DNA of 64,000 bases from RGIG9608 sp045602425. GTDB taxonomy: Bacteria; Bacteroidota; Bacteroidia; Bacteroidales; Paludibacteraceae. The stretch spans positions 110,148 to 174,147 of the forward strand of contig JAZSBO010000005.1 in the NCBI GenBank assembly GCA_045602425.1. Reading direction: 5' to 3'. This document shows, piece by piece, positions 43,801 through 51,646 of this stretch (its first letter is position 1; every line of letters starts with the position of its first letter). Both the position numbers and the translations under genes were made by a program. The notes beneath the pieces are model-generated. The model saw nothing but the letters and a program-made list of their open reading frames with translations. It was not told the DNA's origin and ran no database searches.

Positions 43801-45122
43801 ATGCATTCTGTGCACGTATTAATGACCCTGACAATGCTGCTACTACAGAATTTGCTAAACGTGCTCCTTACACCTATTGTATGTGGTTCAAGGTAAATGA
43901 TTTGATTCATAGTTCACAAGGTATCAACTTGCTTTACAAAACCGACTTCTCTTGCGACTGGCCACAAAACAACTGGGGTGAGTTCTGGTGTCAGATTCGT
44001 CCAAAAGGTGCAGGAAAAGTTCCTTCGGGAACATGCGTCGAAAACGAACTTTCGTTTAACGTTTGCGGATGGTCTGCTCACGACAATGCTCGTACAGGTA
44101 TGACTAACGGCGAGTCGTTACAAAAAGGTGTATGGTACCACATGGCAGTAGCTTTGGACGAAAACGGCTACGAAACAATGTGGATCAATGGTCGTCAAGT
44201 AGCTTATTCGCTCGATAACTATGTATTTGACGATGGTTGTCAATCTTCATCAAATACAAACTCTGGAGCATTTAATCGTAAATTTACACGTTTGTATGTA
44301 GGTGCAAGTGGTACTTACAAAGCAGGTTTCAATGGTATTATCGACGAAATTCAATGCTGGGATAAAGTGTTGACTACCGAAGAAGTACGTACGGCTATGC
44401 GTGGTTATGACAAAGGTGAAGCTCCTACCAATCTACAAGGTTATTGGACTTTTGAAGAGACCGTACAAAAAACTATCCGCGACACTACACGTACAGTATT
44501 CCCTAACTGGGGTAACGGTACATCAGAAGCGGTAGGTTATTATTGCAAGACTCCTGCAATCAATAGCGACGTAGACAATTCAGCAAGTGATCTTTTCGAA
44601 AGATTTGTTCCAGACCAACCTGCAGCAGGTTGCCCTATCATACCGGGTTCGTATGTAGTAGAAACTACTCCTACATGGCGTTACGTAGGTGGCGAAGGCT
44701 CCATCACGCCAAACAGCTACAATGCTACTTCGGGTAGTGCAACAGCAAGCAATGCCGTAGAAGCAAATCCGTTTAGAGTTTATTTAAAATTAGAAAACTC
44801 ATGGGGAGCTTCCGAAGAGAGATACGTCGATATAATCGTTCCAGATTGGACGGTAGGTTTAGACAAAGCTGTAGCTCCAGAAAAAATGATGGTATATCCA
44901 AATCCATTCGTAGAACGCGTATCGATGCTATTCCCACAAGACGGAGAATACACTTTCTTGATAATGAATATGGAAGGAAAATGTATTTCTACTCAAAGCA
45001 AAATGGTAAAAGCAGGATATCCAATTGATGTACAAGTAAATGGAGAATCAGGAATGTATATCCTACAAGTGCGTACGAAAGATAATGTATTGTTACAATC
45101 GGTTAAAATTGAGAAAAAATAA
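40836..45122 (+). CDS. Secreted GH85-like endo-beta-N-acetylglucosaminidase with T9SS sorting domain
   Basis: This 1428-residue multidomain enzyme has a signal peptide at 1-20, ending 'VAPAFA'. Residues about 70-440 form a TIM-barrel resembling GH85, with the catalytic N-x-E pair at Asn202 and Glu204 ('GLGFNSEQDW') and 'FADACHKNGVKTACV' typical of the family. GH85 enzymes cut between the two core GlcNAc residues of N-glycans. Then come a galactose-binding-like region (about 450-600), a discoidin/F5-8C domain (about 629-766), a LamG-like domain (about 1005-1205), and a T9SS type A C-terminal domain (about 1350-1428, 'MVYPNPFVERVSML' to 'GMYILQVRTKDNVLLQSVKIEKK', in parts). It should be exported through T9SS and act at or beyond the cell surface. 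Its promoter may be phase variable. Confidence 0.85.
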   Translation: MKKCYLMLLLACLLVAPAFAIPKHDNYVAQDDVLGSWMYNYYSSWQPGAAPTGGEENENFFIGRVRPLKRFTNEATQVIQDSEKTRRANRGLLWWVPIGENDNGNWTSIPSYSFESEAFSSWSYITIYGNWTQGFLRQPGAFADACHKNGVKTACVSAAPWAVGLTSTDGSHGQNYQALINGGADKLLKLFRYYGIDGLGFNSEQDWGMRSGMKTLIQNCQDKKATYGLEDRLHFDFYQLSDVLGSGGSGTDFSDFFPDANGFFLNYNWGASNLSTSVSNATSKGGNSYDVYAGMDQQGRQTAPWNVLKDYNISVGLWGAHNKNMIWLGSSADGSSASAIQNCYLRKCEQFFTGGTQNPVNDIAITNELCTGHAGFFGVSKLVAAKSALSWQVNDYFPFISYMNLGVGKFFNNEGETTFDSEWYNIGMQDHLPTWRWWITTSYMGRTTAEVPNDTHATFTFDDAWFGGSCMKVTFDNAVGARAYRFIQMYKTQFPIAAGDTYKLRVRYKALKGKANMSFAMSAEGAEGTAIYQDMGTMSATEWTVLEQDLTSDFNNKVIAQLGMRFNSVDAGTEILIGEVALVKQGVTYNPVAPVIDAAKTKILKTTHKGVDFKVIWNCSNEEPSGPTYGNTGINLATSGTASSSISSYREGWTYYYESNAIDGNESTKFWSSAGPSAGDYFTVDLGSAKQISEIRIVMDATDCPAGAVVEISSNNSTWTQIGGTFSSQGTITVDAEGETARYVRLRHTASTNNWQQIFEFYVYEYGVVSAGSVSADAWKSVYNDEVDTWYFEIWGQQEGGEPQLVTTTTTWAGYAVEVPFDLNGTLAVRAGVRAVAPDGTTKSEIVWSDYMDASNLTILDNIVISKPVIKPNEDFTISFEDPNHATASWVITNSATGETVATINDGVIVEFGEGLSEIGSYDVTVNGVKTPGLIQISPEETGAMPEIYTLTSDKDQIKGGHLETATVSYTSRDADGTVSKGLRVEDPYAFCARINDPDNAATTEFAKRAPYTYCMWFKVNDLIHSSQGINLLYKTDFSCDWPQNNWGEFWCQIRPKGAGKVPSGTCVENELSFNVCGWSAHDNARTGMTNGESLQKGVWYHMAVALDENGYETMWINGRQVAYSLDNYVFDDGCQSSSNTNSGAFNRKFTRLYVGASGTYKAGFNGIIDEIQCWDKVLTTEEVRTAMRGYDKGEAPTNLQGYWTFEETVQKTIRDTTRTVFPNWGNGTSEAVGYYCKTPAINSDVDNSASDLFERFVPDQPAAGCPIIPGSYVVETTPTWRYVGGEGSITPNSYNATSGSATASNAVEANPFRVYLKLENSWGASEERYVDIIVPDWTVGLDKAVAPEKMMVYPNPFVERVSMLFPQDGEYTFLIMNMEGKCISTQSKMVKAGYPIDVQVNGESGMYILQVRTKDNVLLQSVKIEKK

Positions 45123-45140
45123 AAAACAACCGTAAATAAG

Positions 45141-45172
45141 AAAAAGGAGAACAAAATTGTTCTCCTTTTTTT
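45141..45172 (+). terminator. Intrinsic terminator after the GH85-like gene
   Basis: AAAAAGGAGAACAA and TTGTTCTCCTTTTT form a long stem with a short loop and end in seven T, 19 nt past the stop. It separates the gene from convergent uvrA and, being A-rich on the 5' side, could also act for uvrA. Confidence 0.9.
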
Positions 45173-45191
45173 GTATGCAAAAAAGGACGAA

Positions 45192-48017
45192 TTATCCGAA
45201 AAGTTCTGCTTTCAAAAAAGGAGCTGTAGCCCCTTTGCCAAAGGAGCAAAGCTGCTCGGGAGTCCCCGCAAAAATTATTCTACCACCTTTTGCTCCACCC
45301 TCTTCGCCAATTTCTATGATATGGTCAGCCACTTTTATTATATCTAAATTGTGTTCTATCACTATCACTGTATTTCCCCTTTCTATCAGTTTATTGATTA
45401 CCGAGAGTAAAATACGAATATCTTCGAAATGTAGTCCCGTAGTTGGTTCGTCGAGAATGTAAAGCGTTTTACCCGTATCTTTTTTTGCAAGTTCTGTTGC
45501 CAATTTTATACGTTGACATTCACCGCCAGAAAGCGTATTAGATGCTTGTCCAAGTTTTATATAACCAAGCCCAATGTCTTGTATTACTTTCAACTTCTTT
45601 ACCAACGAAGGAATATTTTCAAAAAATTCAACTGCTTGATTGAATGTCATATCGAGTACATCAGCAATTGATTTCCCTTTGAAACGCACCTCCAATGTTT
45701 CACGATTGTATCGTTTGCCACCACACGTTTGACAAGGAACAAACACATCTGGCAAAAAATTCATTTCGATAGTTTTATAGCCATTTCCTTGACACGCTTC
45801 ACAACGTCCACCATTCGTATTAAACGAAAATCGTCCAGACTTGTAGCCTCTTACTTTTGCTTCGGGCGAAGTAACAAAAATGTTACGAATATCACTAAAA
45901 ACGCCTGTATAAGTTACTGGATTCGAACGAGGTGTACGCCCTATAGGCGATTGATCAACTACTATTATTTTATCGATATGCTCAATGCCTTCAATGCTTT
46001 TGTAAGGCAAAGGGTCTTTGAGCGAATGGTAAAGTTTTTGGCTTATAATTGGATATAGTGTACCGTTGATAAGTGAAGATTTACCACTTCCCGAAACGCC
46101 AGTTACGCAAATAAGTTTTCCTAAAGGGAATTCTACATCTACATTTTTTAGGTTGTTGCCACATGCTCCTCTCAAAAAGACAGATTTACCATTTCCGCTT
46201 CTTCGCATTCGGGGTATTTCTATTTTTTTTTCACCATTTAAATATTGTGCGGTAAGCGTTTTCGTTTTGAGCATATCAGAAGGTGTCCCTGCAAAAACTA
46301 CATTTCCTCCTTGTCTTCCCGCAAAAGGCCCAATGTCTATTATATAATCGGACTGCAACATCATTTCCTTGTCGTGTTCAACAACAATGATAGAGTTGCC
46401 CATGTCACGCAGTTTTTTCAACGAGTAAATGAGCTTTTCATTATCACGTTGATGGAGTCCGATACTCGGTTCGTCGAGAATATAAAGCACATTGACCAAC
46501 TGCGATCCTATCTGCGTTGCAAGACGAATACGCTGACTCTCGCCACCCGACAGCGTTGCCGATGCCCTATTAAGTGATAAATATCCCAATCCAACATTAA
46601 GCAGAAATTGTAAACGTGAACATATTTCTTTAAGAATTTCAGAAGCAATCGTAAGTTGTCGTTGTGATAGTTTTTGTTCTATGTTGCAACACCATTGATA
46701 GAGTTCGTCGATATCCATTTCAGAAAGTTGAGCAATATTCTTATTATCTATTCTGAAATGAAGAGCCTCTTTGTTCAATCGCCAACCATGGCATTCGGGA
46801 CAAACAATTGTTTTCGAAAACTGATTTACCCATTTTTGTTCTGTAGCCGAAGTACTATTTTCTTGTTCTGCTTCAATATATTTTATAATGCCGTAATAAG
46901 AAACGTAATAATTTGAAGTTCCTAACGATTCATTTTTTATATGTAGGTTTTCAGGCGAACCATTCAAAATCTCATTTAAAGCCTCTTCGGGTAGCTGACT
47001 TATAGGAGTTTTCAATGTTGCACCATATTTCTCACAAATGGCAGCAATTTGCCAAAAAATAAGCGAATTCTTTTGCTTACCAAGAGCAACTATTCCACCT
47101 TGAGCAATACTAAGATCTTTGTTTGGAATAATTTTTTCGATATCGATTTGGTTTATCTCGCCCATACCCTTACACACAGGGCAAGCTCCTTTAGGCGTGT
47201 TGAACGAAAAACTGTGAGGAGCAGGATCTGCATACGAAATACCCGATGTCGGACACATCAAATGCTTACTAAAAAAACGAACTTCCTCAGTTGTTTTTTC
47301 AAGCAACATAATTATTCCTTTACCTTGTACCATAGCCAAATCAACACTTTTCTTTAAGCGTTGCTCATCACATTCCCTCACAATCAACTTATCAACTACA
47401 AGCTCAATGTCGTGCGTCTTGTATCGGTCAAGTTTCATTCCGTGTACAATTTCTCTTATTTCTCCATCGATACGTACATTGAGAAACCCTTTTTTCAGAA
47501 CATTTTCAAACAACTCCTTATAGTGTCCTTTTCGCCCTTTAACCAAAGGAGCAAGAATGTAAGTTTGCTTCCCTTCGTAATGTTTTAGAATAAGATTTAA
47601 GATTTTTTCTCCTGTATATTTCACCATTTTTTCCTCAGTAACGTACGAAAAAGCCTCACCAACACGAGCGAATAAAAGTCGAAGAAAATCATAAATTTCA
47701 GTTGTTGTTCCTACCGTAGAACGCGGATTCTTATTAGTAGTTTTTTGTTCGATAGAAATAACAGGACTCAATCCCGAGATTTTATCAACATCGGGACGCT
47801 CCATATTTCCAAGAAAATTTCGAGCATACGAGGAAAACGTTTCTATATAACGGCGTTGCCCTTCTGCACAAATTGTATCGAAAGCCAACGAAGACTTCCC
47901 GCTACCACTAAGCCCCGTTACAACTGTCAGTTGATTACGCGGAATCGTAACGTTTATGTTCTGCAAATTATGAACTCTTGCTCCTACAATTTCGATATTC
48001 CCTTTGCTTTTCTGCAT
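45192..48017 (-). CDS. uvrA: Excinuclease ABC subunit A
   Basis: The 941-residue damage-recognition ATPase of nucleotide excision repair starts MQKSKGNIEIVGARVHNLQ. It has two ABC domains, with Walker A loops 'GLSGSGKSSLAFDTI' and 'GVSGSGKSSLI', signature 'LSGGESQRIRLA' and 'LSGGECQRIKLA', and Walker B 'LYILDEP'. Its zinc fingers are 'CPVCKGMGEI' (first) and 'CEACQGNGY...CQTCGGKRY' (second). Length matches family norm. The start codon directly follows the stop (TAG) of the small Cys/His gene. Confidence 0.97.
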   Translation of the reverse strand: MQKSKGNIEIVGARVHNLQNINVTIPRNQLTVVTGLSGSGKSSLAFDTICAEGQRRYIETFSSYARNFLGNMERPDVDKISGLSPVISIEQKTTNKNPRSTVGTTTEIYDFLRLLFARVGEAFSYVTEEKMVKYTGEKILNLILKHYEGKQTYILAPLVKGRKGHYKELFENVLKKGFLNVRIDGEIREIVHGMKLDRYKTHDIELVVDKLIVRECDEQRLKKSVDLAMVQGKGIIMLLEKTTEEVRFFSKHLMCPTSGISYADPAPHSFSFNTPKGACPVCKGMGEINQIDIEKIIPNKDLSIAQGGIVALGKQKNSLIFWQIAAICEKYGATLKTPISQLPEEALNEILNGSPENLHIKNESLGTSNYYVSYYGIIKYIEAEQENSTSATEQKWVNQFSKTIVCPECHGWRLNKEALHFRIDNKNIAQLSEMDIDELYQWCCNIEQKLSQRQLTIASEILKEICSRLQFLLNVGLGYLSLNRASATLSGGESQRIRLATQIGSQLVNVLYILDEPSIGLHQRDNEKLIYSLKKLRDMGNSIIVVEHDKEMMLQSDYIIDIGPFAGRQGGNVVFAGTPSDMLKTKTLTAQYLNGEKKIEIPRMRRSGNGKSVFLRGACGNNLKNVDVEFPLGKLICVTGVSGSGKSSLINGTLYPIISQKLYHSLKDPLPYKSIEGIEHIDKIIVVDQSPIGRTPRSNPVTYTGVFSDIRNIFVTSPEAKVRGYKSGRFSFNTNGGRCEACQGNGYKTIEMNFLPDVFVPCQTCGGKRYNRETLEVRFKGKSIADVLDMTFNQAVEFFENIPSLVKKLKVIQDIGLGYIKLGQASNTLSGGECQRIKLATELAKKDTGKTLYILDEPTTGLHFEDIRILLSVINKLIERGNTVIVIEHNLDIIKVADHIIEIGEEGGAKGGRIIFAGTPEQLCSFGKGATAPFLKAELFG

Positions 48018-48272
48018 CTAATTTTCCGAAATTTTTTGCAAAGATAGTGGCATTTGTTTATAAAAAAACCGGTTATAAGTATCAACCGGTTTTTCTTCTA
48101 TGAATTCTTTTTCCAGATCTTCAATTCTCATCAGATCTCTTAAAGTATTATAAGTGCGATTTGTTCTACACCAATCACACTTACCATAATTTCGACAGTG
48201 CCAACTTACAGCTTTAGCTCCTGTCTTTTTTTGTCTTTTTGTTCTGCTCACTTTCTTGTCAATTTTCTGCAA
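48018..48272 (-). CDS. Small Cys/His-rich protein of unknown function
   Basis: The 84-residue protein has a basic N-terminus ('KKVSRTKRQKKTG') and a knuckle 'WHCRNYGKCDWC', C-x5-C-x2-C with a nearby His, likely to bind zinc. 'NTLRDLMRIEDLEKEFIEE' follows as a helix. It overlaps the end of the response-regulator gene by 14 nt and its stop touches the uvrA start, so it is part of an rprXY-like-small gene-uvrA run. Oddly, a perfect intrinsic terminator lies inside its last third and encodes 'EKPVDTYNRFF'. The residues there look like ordinary protein, so I keep the gene. It may be a way to limit transcription into uvrA. Confidence 0.6.
   Translation of the reverse strand: MQKIDKKVSRTKRQKKTGAKAVSWHCRNYGKCDWCRTNRTYNTLRDLMRIEDLEKEFIEEKPVDTYNRFFYKQMPLSLQKISEN
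48061..48094 (-). terminator. Intrinsic terminator within the small Cys/His gene
   Basis: On the minus strand AAAAACCGGTT and AACCGGTTTTT form an 11-bp stem with a 9-nt loop and end in seven T. It would stop most transcripts from the two-component genes before uvrA, with the coding frame running straight through the stem. Confidence 0.75.
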
Positions 48273-48963
48273 CGTCAGGGAAAATCAATTTATATCCCTT
48301 TCCATGCACATTTAGAATTCCGACATTCGGGTCTTCTTTCAGCAATTTACGCAATTTAGTAATGTAAACATCCATACTTCGAGCATTAAAGTAATTATCA
48401 TCAATCCAAATCGTTTTCAATGTATAATTACGCTCAAGAATATTATTCCCGTTTTGAGCAAGCAAAAGAAGCAATTCATTTTCTTTCGTTGTCAAACGAT
48501 TTTCTTTATCTCCTATTTTCAATATTTTTTTCTGTGAATCGAATGTAAATTCTCCAATCTTAAACAGGGTTTGATTTTTCTCTTTTGAGCAATTGATGCG
48601 ACGGAGAATTGCTTCAATTCGGAAAATCAATTCCTCCATACTAAATGGTTTTGTAATATAATCGTCGGCTCCAATCTTAAATCCTTCGAGAATATCTTCT
48701 TTCAGCGTTTTCGCACTCAAAAATATAATTGGAATCTTTTTATCGATCAACCTTATGTCTTGAGCTAACGAAAATCCATCTTTTTTAGGCATCATTACGT
48801 CAAAAATACATAAATCATATTTCCCTTTTACAAAAGCTTTGTAGCCCAATTCACCATCAGGGAAAAGATCTGCATCATAGTTTTTCACTTGAAGATACTC
48901 TTTGAGTAACATTCCTAAACTTTCATCATCTTCGCAAAGTAAAATTTTTGTTTTTTGTTCCAT
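48259..48963 (-). CDS. rprY: OmpR-family response regulator, RprY-like
   Basis: The 234-residue DNA-binding regulator has a receiver domain at about 5-120, with 'LLCEDDESLGMLLKEYL', acceptor Asp in 'IFDVMMPKKDGF', 'LSAKT' and 'KPFSMEEL'. A winged-helix effector follows (about 135-232), ending 'RSMDVYITKLRKLLKEDPNVGILNVHGKGYKL' (in parts). The 'MEQKTKILLCEDDESLG' start and the pairing with a kinase of this type are characteristic of RprY of Bacteroides fragilis. It lies 11 nt after the kinase gene. Confidence 0.92.
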   Translation of the reverse strand: MEQKTKILLCEDDESLGMLLKEYLQVKNYDADLFPDGELGYKAFVKGKYDLCIFDVMMPKKDGFSLAQDIRLIDKKIPIIFLSAKTLKEDILEGFKIGADDYITKPFSMEELIFRIEAILRRINCSKEKNQTLFKIGEFTFDSQKKILKIGDKENRLTTKENELLLLLAQNGNNILERNYTLKTIWIDDNYFNARSMDVYITKLRKLLKEDPNVGILNVHGKGYKLIFPDVAEN

Positions 48964-48974
48964 TTCTCTATTTT

Positions 48975-50447
48975 TTATTTGTTTAATATTATAGGTATTG
49001 CAATTGTAAATTTCGTTCCAATGCCAAACTCACTTTCGACAGCAATCGAACCTTGATGGATCAATATAATTTTTTTTACGTAAGAAAGTCCTAATCCAAA
49101 TCCTTTTATATCATGCAAATTACCTGTTGTAGCACGATAAAAACGATCGAAAATAAATTTTAGTTCATTTTTTTTAATACCGATGCCATTATCTTCAACA
49201 CTTATATATAAGTATTTCCCCTTGTTCCAAGTTTTAACTTTTACGATCAAATTCCAATTGCTATTTCTGTACTTCAATGCATTGTCAATAAGATTATAAA
49301 TCGCATTTGTAAAATGGAGTTCGTCTATCATAGCAAAAGAATTTTTCGCATCAAAATGAGTTAAAAGCTTCCCTTGACAACTTTCAATTCTTAACGAAAA
49401 ATTATCAGCAATTGTTCTTATGATGTTGTTAATGTCAATCGACTTAAATTCCATCGGAAGTTTCTCTTTGTCGAGTGCTGATAGCTGCAATACTTTTTCT
49501 ACCTGAAAACTCAATCTTTTTGTCTCTTCTGTCAAAATATTTGAAATCCGTTGAAGCATTTGAGGTGTTTTTTCAAAAGAGTTATCTCTCATCAATTGTG
49601 CTGCCAAAGAAATTGACGAAATAGGAGTTTTTAGTTCGTGCGTAAGATTATTGATAAAATCATTTTTTGTTTTACTTAATTTTTTCTGATAAATCAAAAC
49701 AAGAATAATGCAAACGAATGCTAAAAATAATAACAACGTAATTGTCATTGACGGTATGAACAAATATATTGCATCAAAACTAAACGGCTTTTTTTCTGGG
49801 AAAAATAAATTTATAAAATACGGATTGGATATTTCGTTTGGAAAGAGTTTTTGAGAATAGACTTTCAAGTTACGAGTTTCCTGTTGTTTTCCATAAATAG
49901 ATATTCCTTTTTTGTCGGTAACAAAAAATACAAATTTATCGTTAATCCCATTTTCAGTGAGATATTCTTGTAACAACAACTGGAAATTATCAAAATTAAC
50001 ACGCTCACGAATATTCTTATTATGAATATCTGTTAGCCAAGTAGATAGAATATCTTCTATGACTTCTTTTGTATGTAATATTTGAGTGTATTTCTGCTGT
50101 CGAAGTTTTAAAGTCGTTTCAGAAATAAGATCTTTTTGAGGTTGTAGAAAAATATTACTGCTTGTTTTCAAAGAATCTATTCTGTATTGTAGAACTCGTT
50201 TTTTTAGAACTTGAGGTTCTCTTTCTTGTATAGTAACTAACTCTTGTAAGGCAAGATCCATATACACAGATATTTCCTCTTTTTCTAAGTCTTTTACAAA
50301 AGTCATTAAAGATTTTTGTACCTTTTGCTCATAAAGTTGTTCGTATATCAATGTCGCATATTGAAAATTTCTGTATTGCAAATACAATAAAAATCCAAAA
50401 AATACCGAAACAACAATAACAAAAAATAAACTAAACGACTTTTTCAT
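48975..50447 (-). CDS. rprX: Sensor histidine kinase, RprX-like
   Basis: The 490-residue membrane kinase has helices at about 6-24 and 230-252 bracketing a periplasmic sensor of about 200 residues. The dimerisation/phosphoacceptor region is 'FINNLTHELKTPISSISLAAQLM' (in parts), and the ATPase domain has 'AIYNLIDNALKYRN', 'VEDNGIGIKKNELKFIFDRFYRA' (in parts) and 'GFGLGLSYVKKII'. It should phosphorylate the response regulator encoded next to it. RprX/RprY in B. fragilis affects tetracycline and envelope responses, so a similar envelope-stress role is plausible. No good promoter box was found before its ATG. Confidence 0.92.
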   Translation of the reverse strand: MKKSFSLFFVIVVSVFFGFLLYLQYRNFQYATLIYEQLYEQKVQKSLMTFVKDLEKEEISVYMDLALQELVTIQEREPQVLKKRVLQYRIDSLKTSSNIFLQPQKDLISETTLKLRQQKYTQILHTKEVIEDILSTWLTDIHNKNIRERVNFDNFQLLLQEYLTENGINDKFVFFVTDKKGISIYGKQQETRNLKVYSQKLFPNEISNPYFINLFFPEKKPFSFDAIYLFIPSMTITLLLFLAFVCIILVLIYQKKLSKTKNDFINNLTHELKTPISSISLAAQLMRDNSFEKTPQMLQRISNILTEETKRLSFQVEKVLQLSALDKEKLPMEFKSIDINNIIRTIADNFSLRIESCQGKLLTHFDAKNSFAMIDELHFTNAIYNLIDNALKYRNSNWNLIVKVKTWNKGKYLYISVEDNGIGIKKNELKFIFDRFYRATTGNLHDIKGFGLGLSYVKKIILIHQGSIAVESEFGIGTKFTIAIPIILNK

Positions 50448-50578
50448 TCCTCTATTTTTTTACAAATAAAACTATTTCTATTGAAAAAACATCACTTCTG
50501 TTTATTTATATTAACAAAATAAAAATAAAAATTCTTGTTTTTAATATTAAATTAACATTTTATATCGTATTAACACAT

Positions 50579-50602
50579 AAAAAAAAGCACCTTAAGGTGC
50601 TT
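50579..50602 (-). terminator. Terminator of the DUF3078 gene
   Basis: AAAAAAGCACC and GGTGCTTTTTT form an 11-bp stem with TTAA loop. On the minus strand it is followed by T-rich bases, and it lies 22 nt past the DUF3078 stop. Confidence 0.85.
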
Positions 50603-50624
50603 TTTTATTATTCTTTACAAAACA

Positions 50625-51542
50625 TTAAAAACTATAGCCTACACCCAAACCAAGAATTGATTTAAACTGAACACGTTCTGCCATTGTACCTTCTTTGTCA
50701 GCAATAAGTACACCCGGATAATATTTCAAAGAAGTACTAAGCGTAACATTTAAAACTTTTAGGAATTGATAAGAGATGGCAAAATCCCAGTCAACATCAA
50801 AGTTACCAAACCGACGACGTTCCATTTTTTCTCCCCACGAATAAGGAGTAAAAATTCCAACCGTAGAAATAATTTTCAAATTTTCAATTTTTGTATAATT
50901 CACTCCTGCTTTAGCAGAAAGACCAAGTTCCGCTAAATTTGTTTTATCAAGCTTTATGCCATAACGTTCACGAAAATCGGCATCTGTACATGTTGAAATT
51001 TTCCCAGCAACAGGCGAAATATATATAGAAAAAATATCATTTGGTTTCCAATCAATACCGACTGAAATATCGGTATAAGAAGGTGAAAGCCACGCCGAAA
51101 TAGGAGTTTTTACATCGTTAGAATAATCGTAACCTTTTGCATACTGCGATTTAAAGTTTCCTGCAACAGTCAAATACCATTGTTTATGAAACTCCCAACC
51201 AAATTTTGTAGAAAAATTGATTTTATCATTTGATTTTCGCCAAGGTTCAAATTTTGTATCCAAATAACTAACGCCTATTTCTGTATCAAGGTTTGTTTCC
51301 CAAGCAATGACACCTTTCTTATAAAGAAGAGTTACATTAGCTGACGCAATTCCCGTAGCATTATTGTTACCTCCTGCTGCCCAATTCCACATATTTGTTG
51401 CACTTGCATTCAAAGCAAGAATACCACTACACTTCCAATATTTTGGTTTTGCTACTTCTGACGGTTCTTCTACTACATCTTGAGCATACAAATTAATGCC
51501 ACAAAGAAAAATTAAAAAACTGATAAAGGTTAATTTTTTCAT
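50625..51542 (-). CDS. DUF3078 outer-membrane protein
   Basis: The 305-residue protein has a signal peptide (MKKLTFISFLIFLCGINLYA, cut at 'LYAQD'). The mature part is a beta-barrel-like sequence with many aromatic strands. It begins with the DUF3078 pattern 'YWKCSGILALNASATNMWNWAAGGNNNATG' (in parts) and ends 'KSILGLGVGYSF' (terminal Phe). The family occurs in Bacteroidetes and has no known function. It is a single-gene unit with a good promoter and terminator. Confidence 0.85.
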   Translation of the reverse strand: MKKLTFISFLIFLCGINLYAQDVVEEPSEVAKPKYWKCSGILALNASATNMWNWAAGGNNNATGIASANVTLLYKKGVIAWETNLDTEIGVSYLDTKFEPWRKSNDKINFSTKFGWEFHKQWYLTVAGNFKSQYAKGYDYSNDVKTPISAWLSPSYTDISVGIDWKPNDIFSIYISPVAGKISTCTDADFRERYGIKLDKTNLAELGLSAKAGVNYTKIENLKIISTVGIFTPYSWGEKMERRRFGNFDVDWDFAISYQFLKVLNVTLSTSLKYYPGVLIADKEGTMAERVQFKSILGLGVGYSF

Positions 51543-51571
51543 ACTTAATAGATTTTTAATAAAAATTTTTG

Positions 51572-51601
51572 CAAAAGTAAATAAAAATTTCGCTGTTCAA
51601 A
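51572..51601 (-). promoter_or_regulatory. Promoter of the DUF3078 gene (TTTG-N18-TACTTTTG)
   Basis: On the minus strand TTTG (51601-51598) and TACTTTTG (51579-51572) are 18 nt apart. The ATG at 51542 is 29 nt past the box. It overlaps the divergent promoter of the binding-protein gene. Confidence 0.65.
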
Positions 51602-51618
51602 AAATAGAAATACCTTTG
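51588..51618 (+). promoter_or_regulatory. Promoter of the binding-protein gene (TTTC-N19-TACCTTTG)
   Basis: TACCTTTG (51611-51618) with TTTC (51588-51591) 19 nt upstream. The ATG at 51647 is 28 nt past the box. The -33 boxes of this and the DUF3078 promoter lie 6 nt apart on opposite strands, so the two may compete for polymerase. Confidence 0.55.
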
Positions 51619-51646
51619 TTGCTTGATAACTTGATAACTTTATAAA

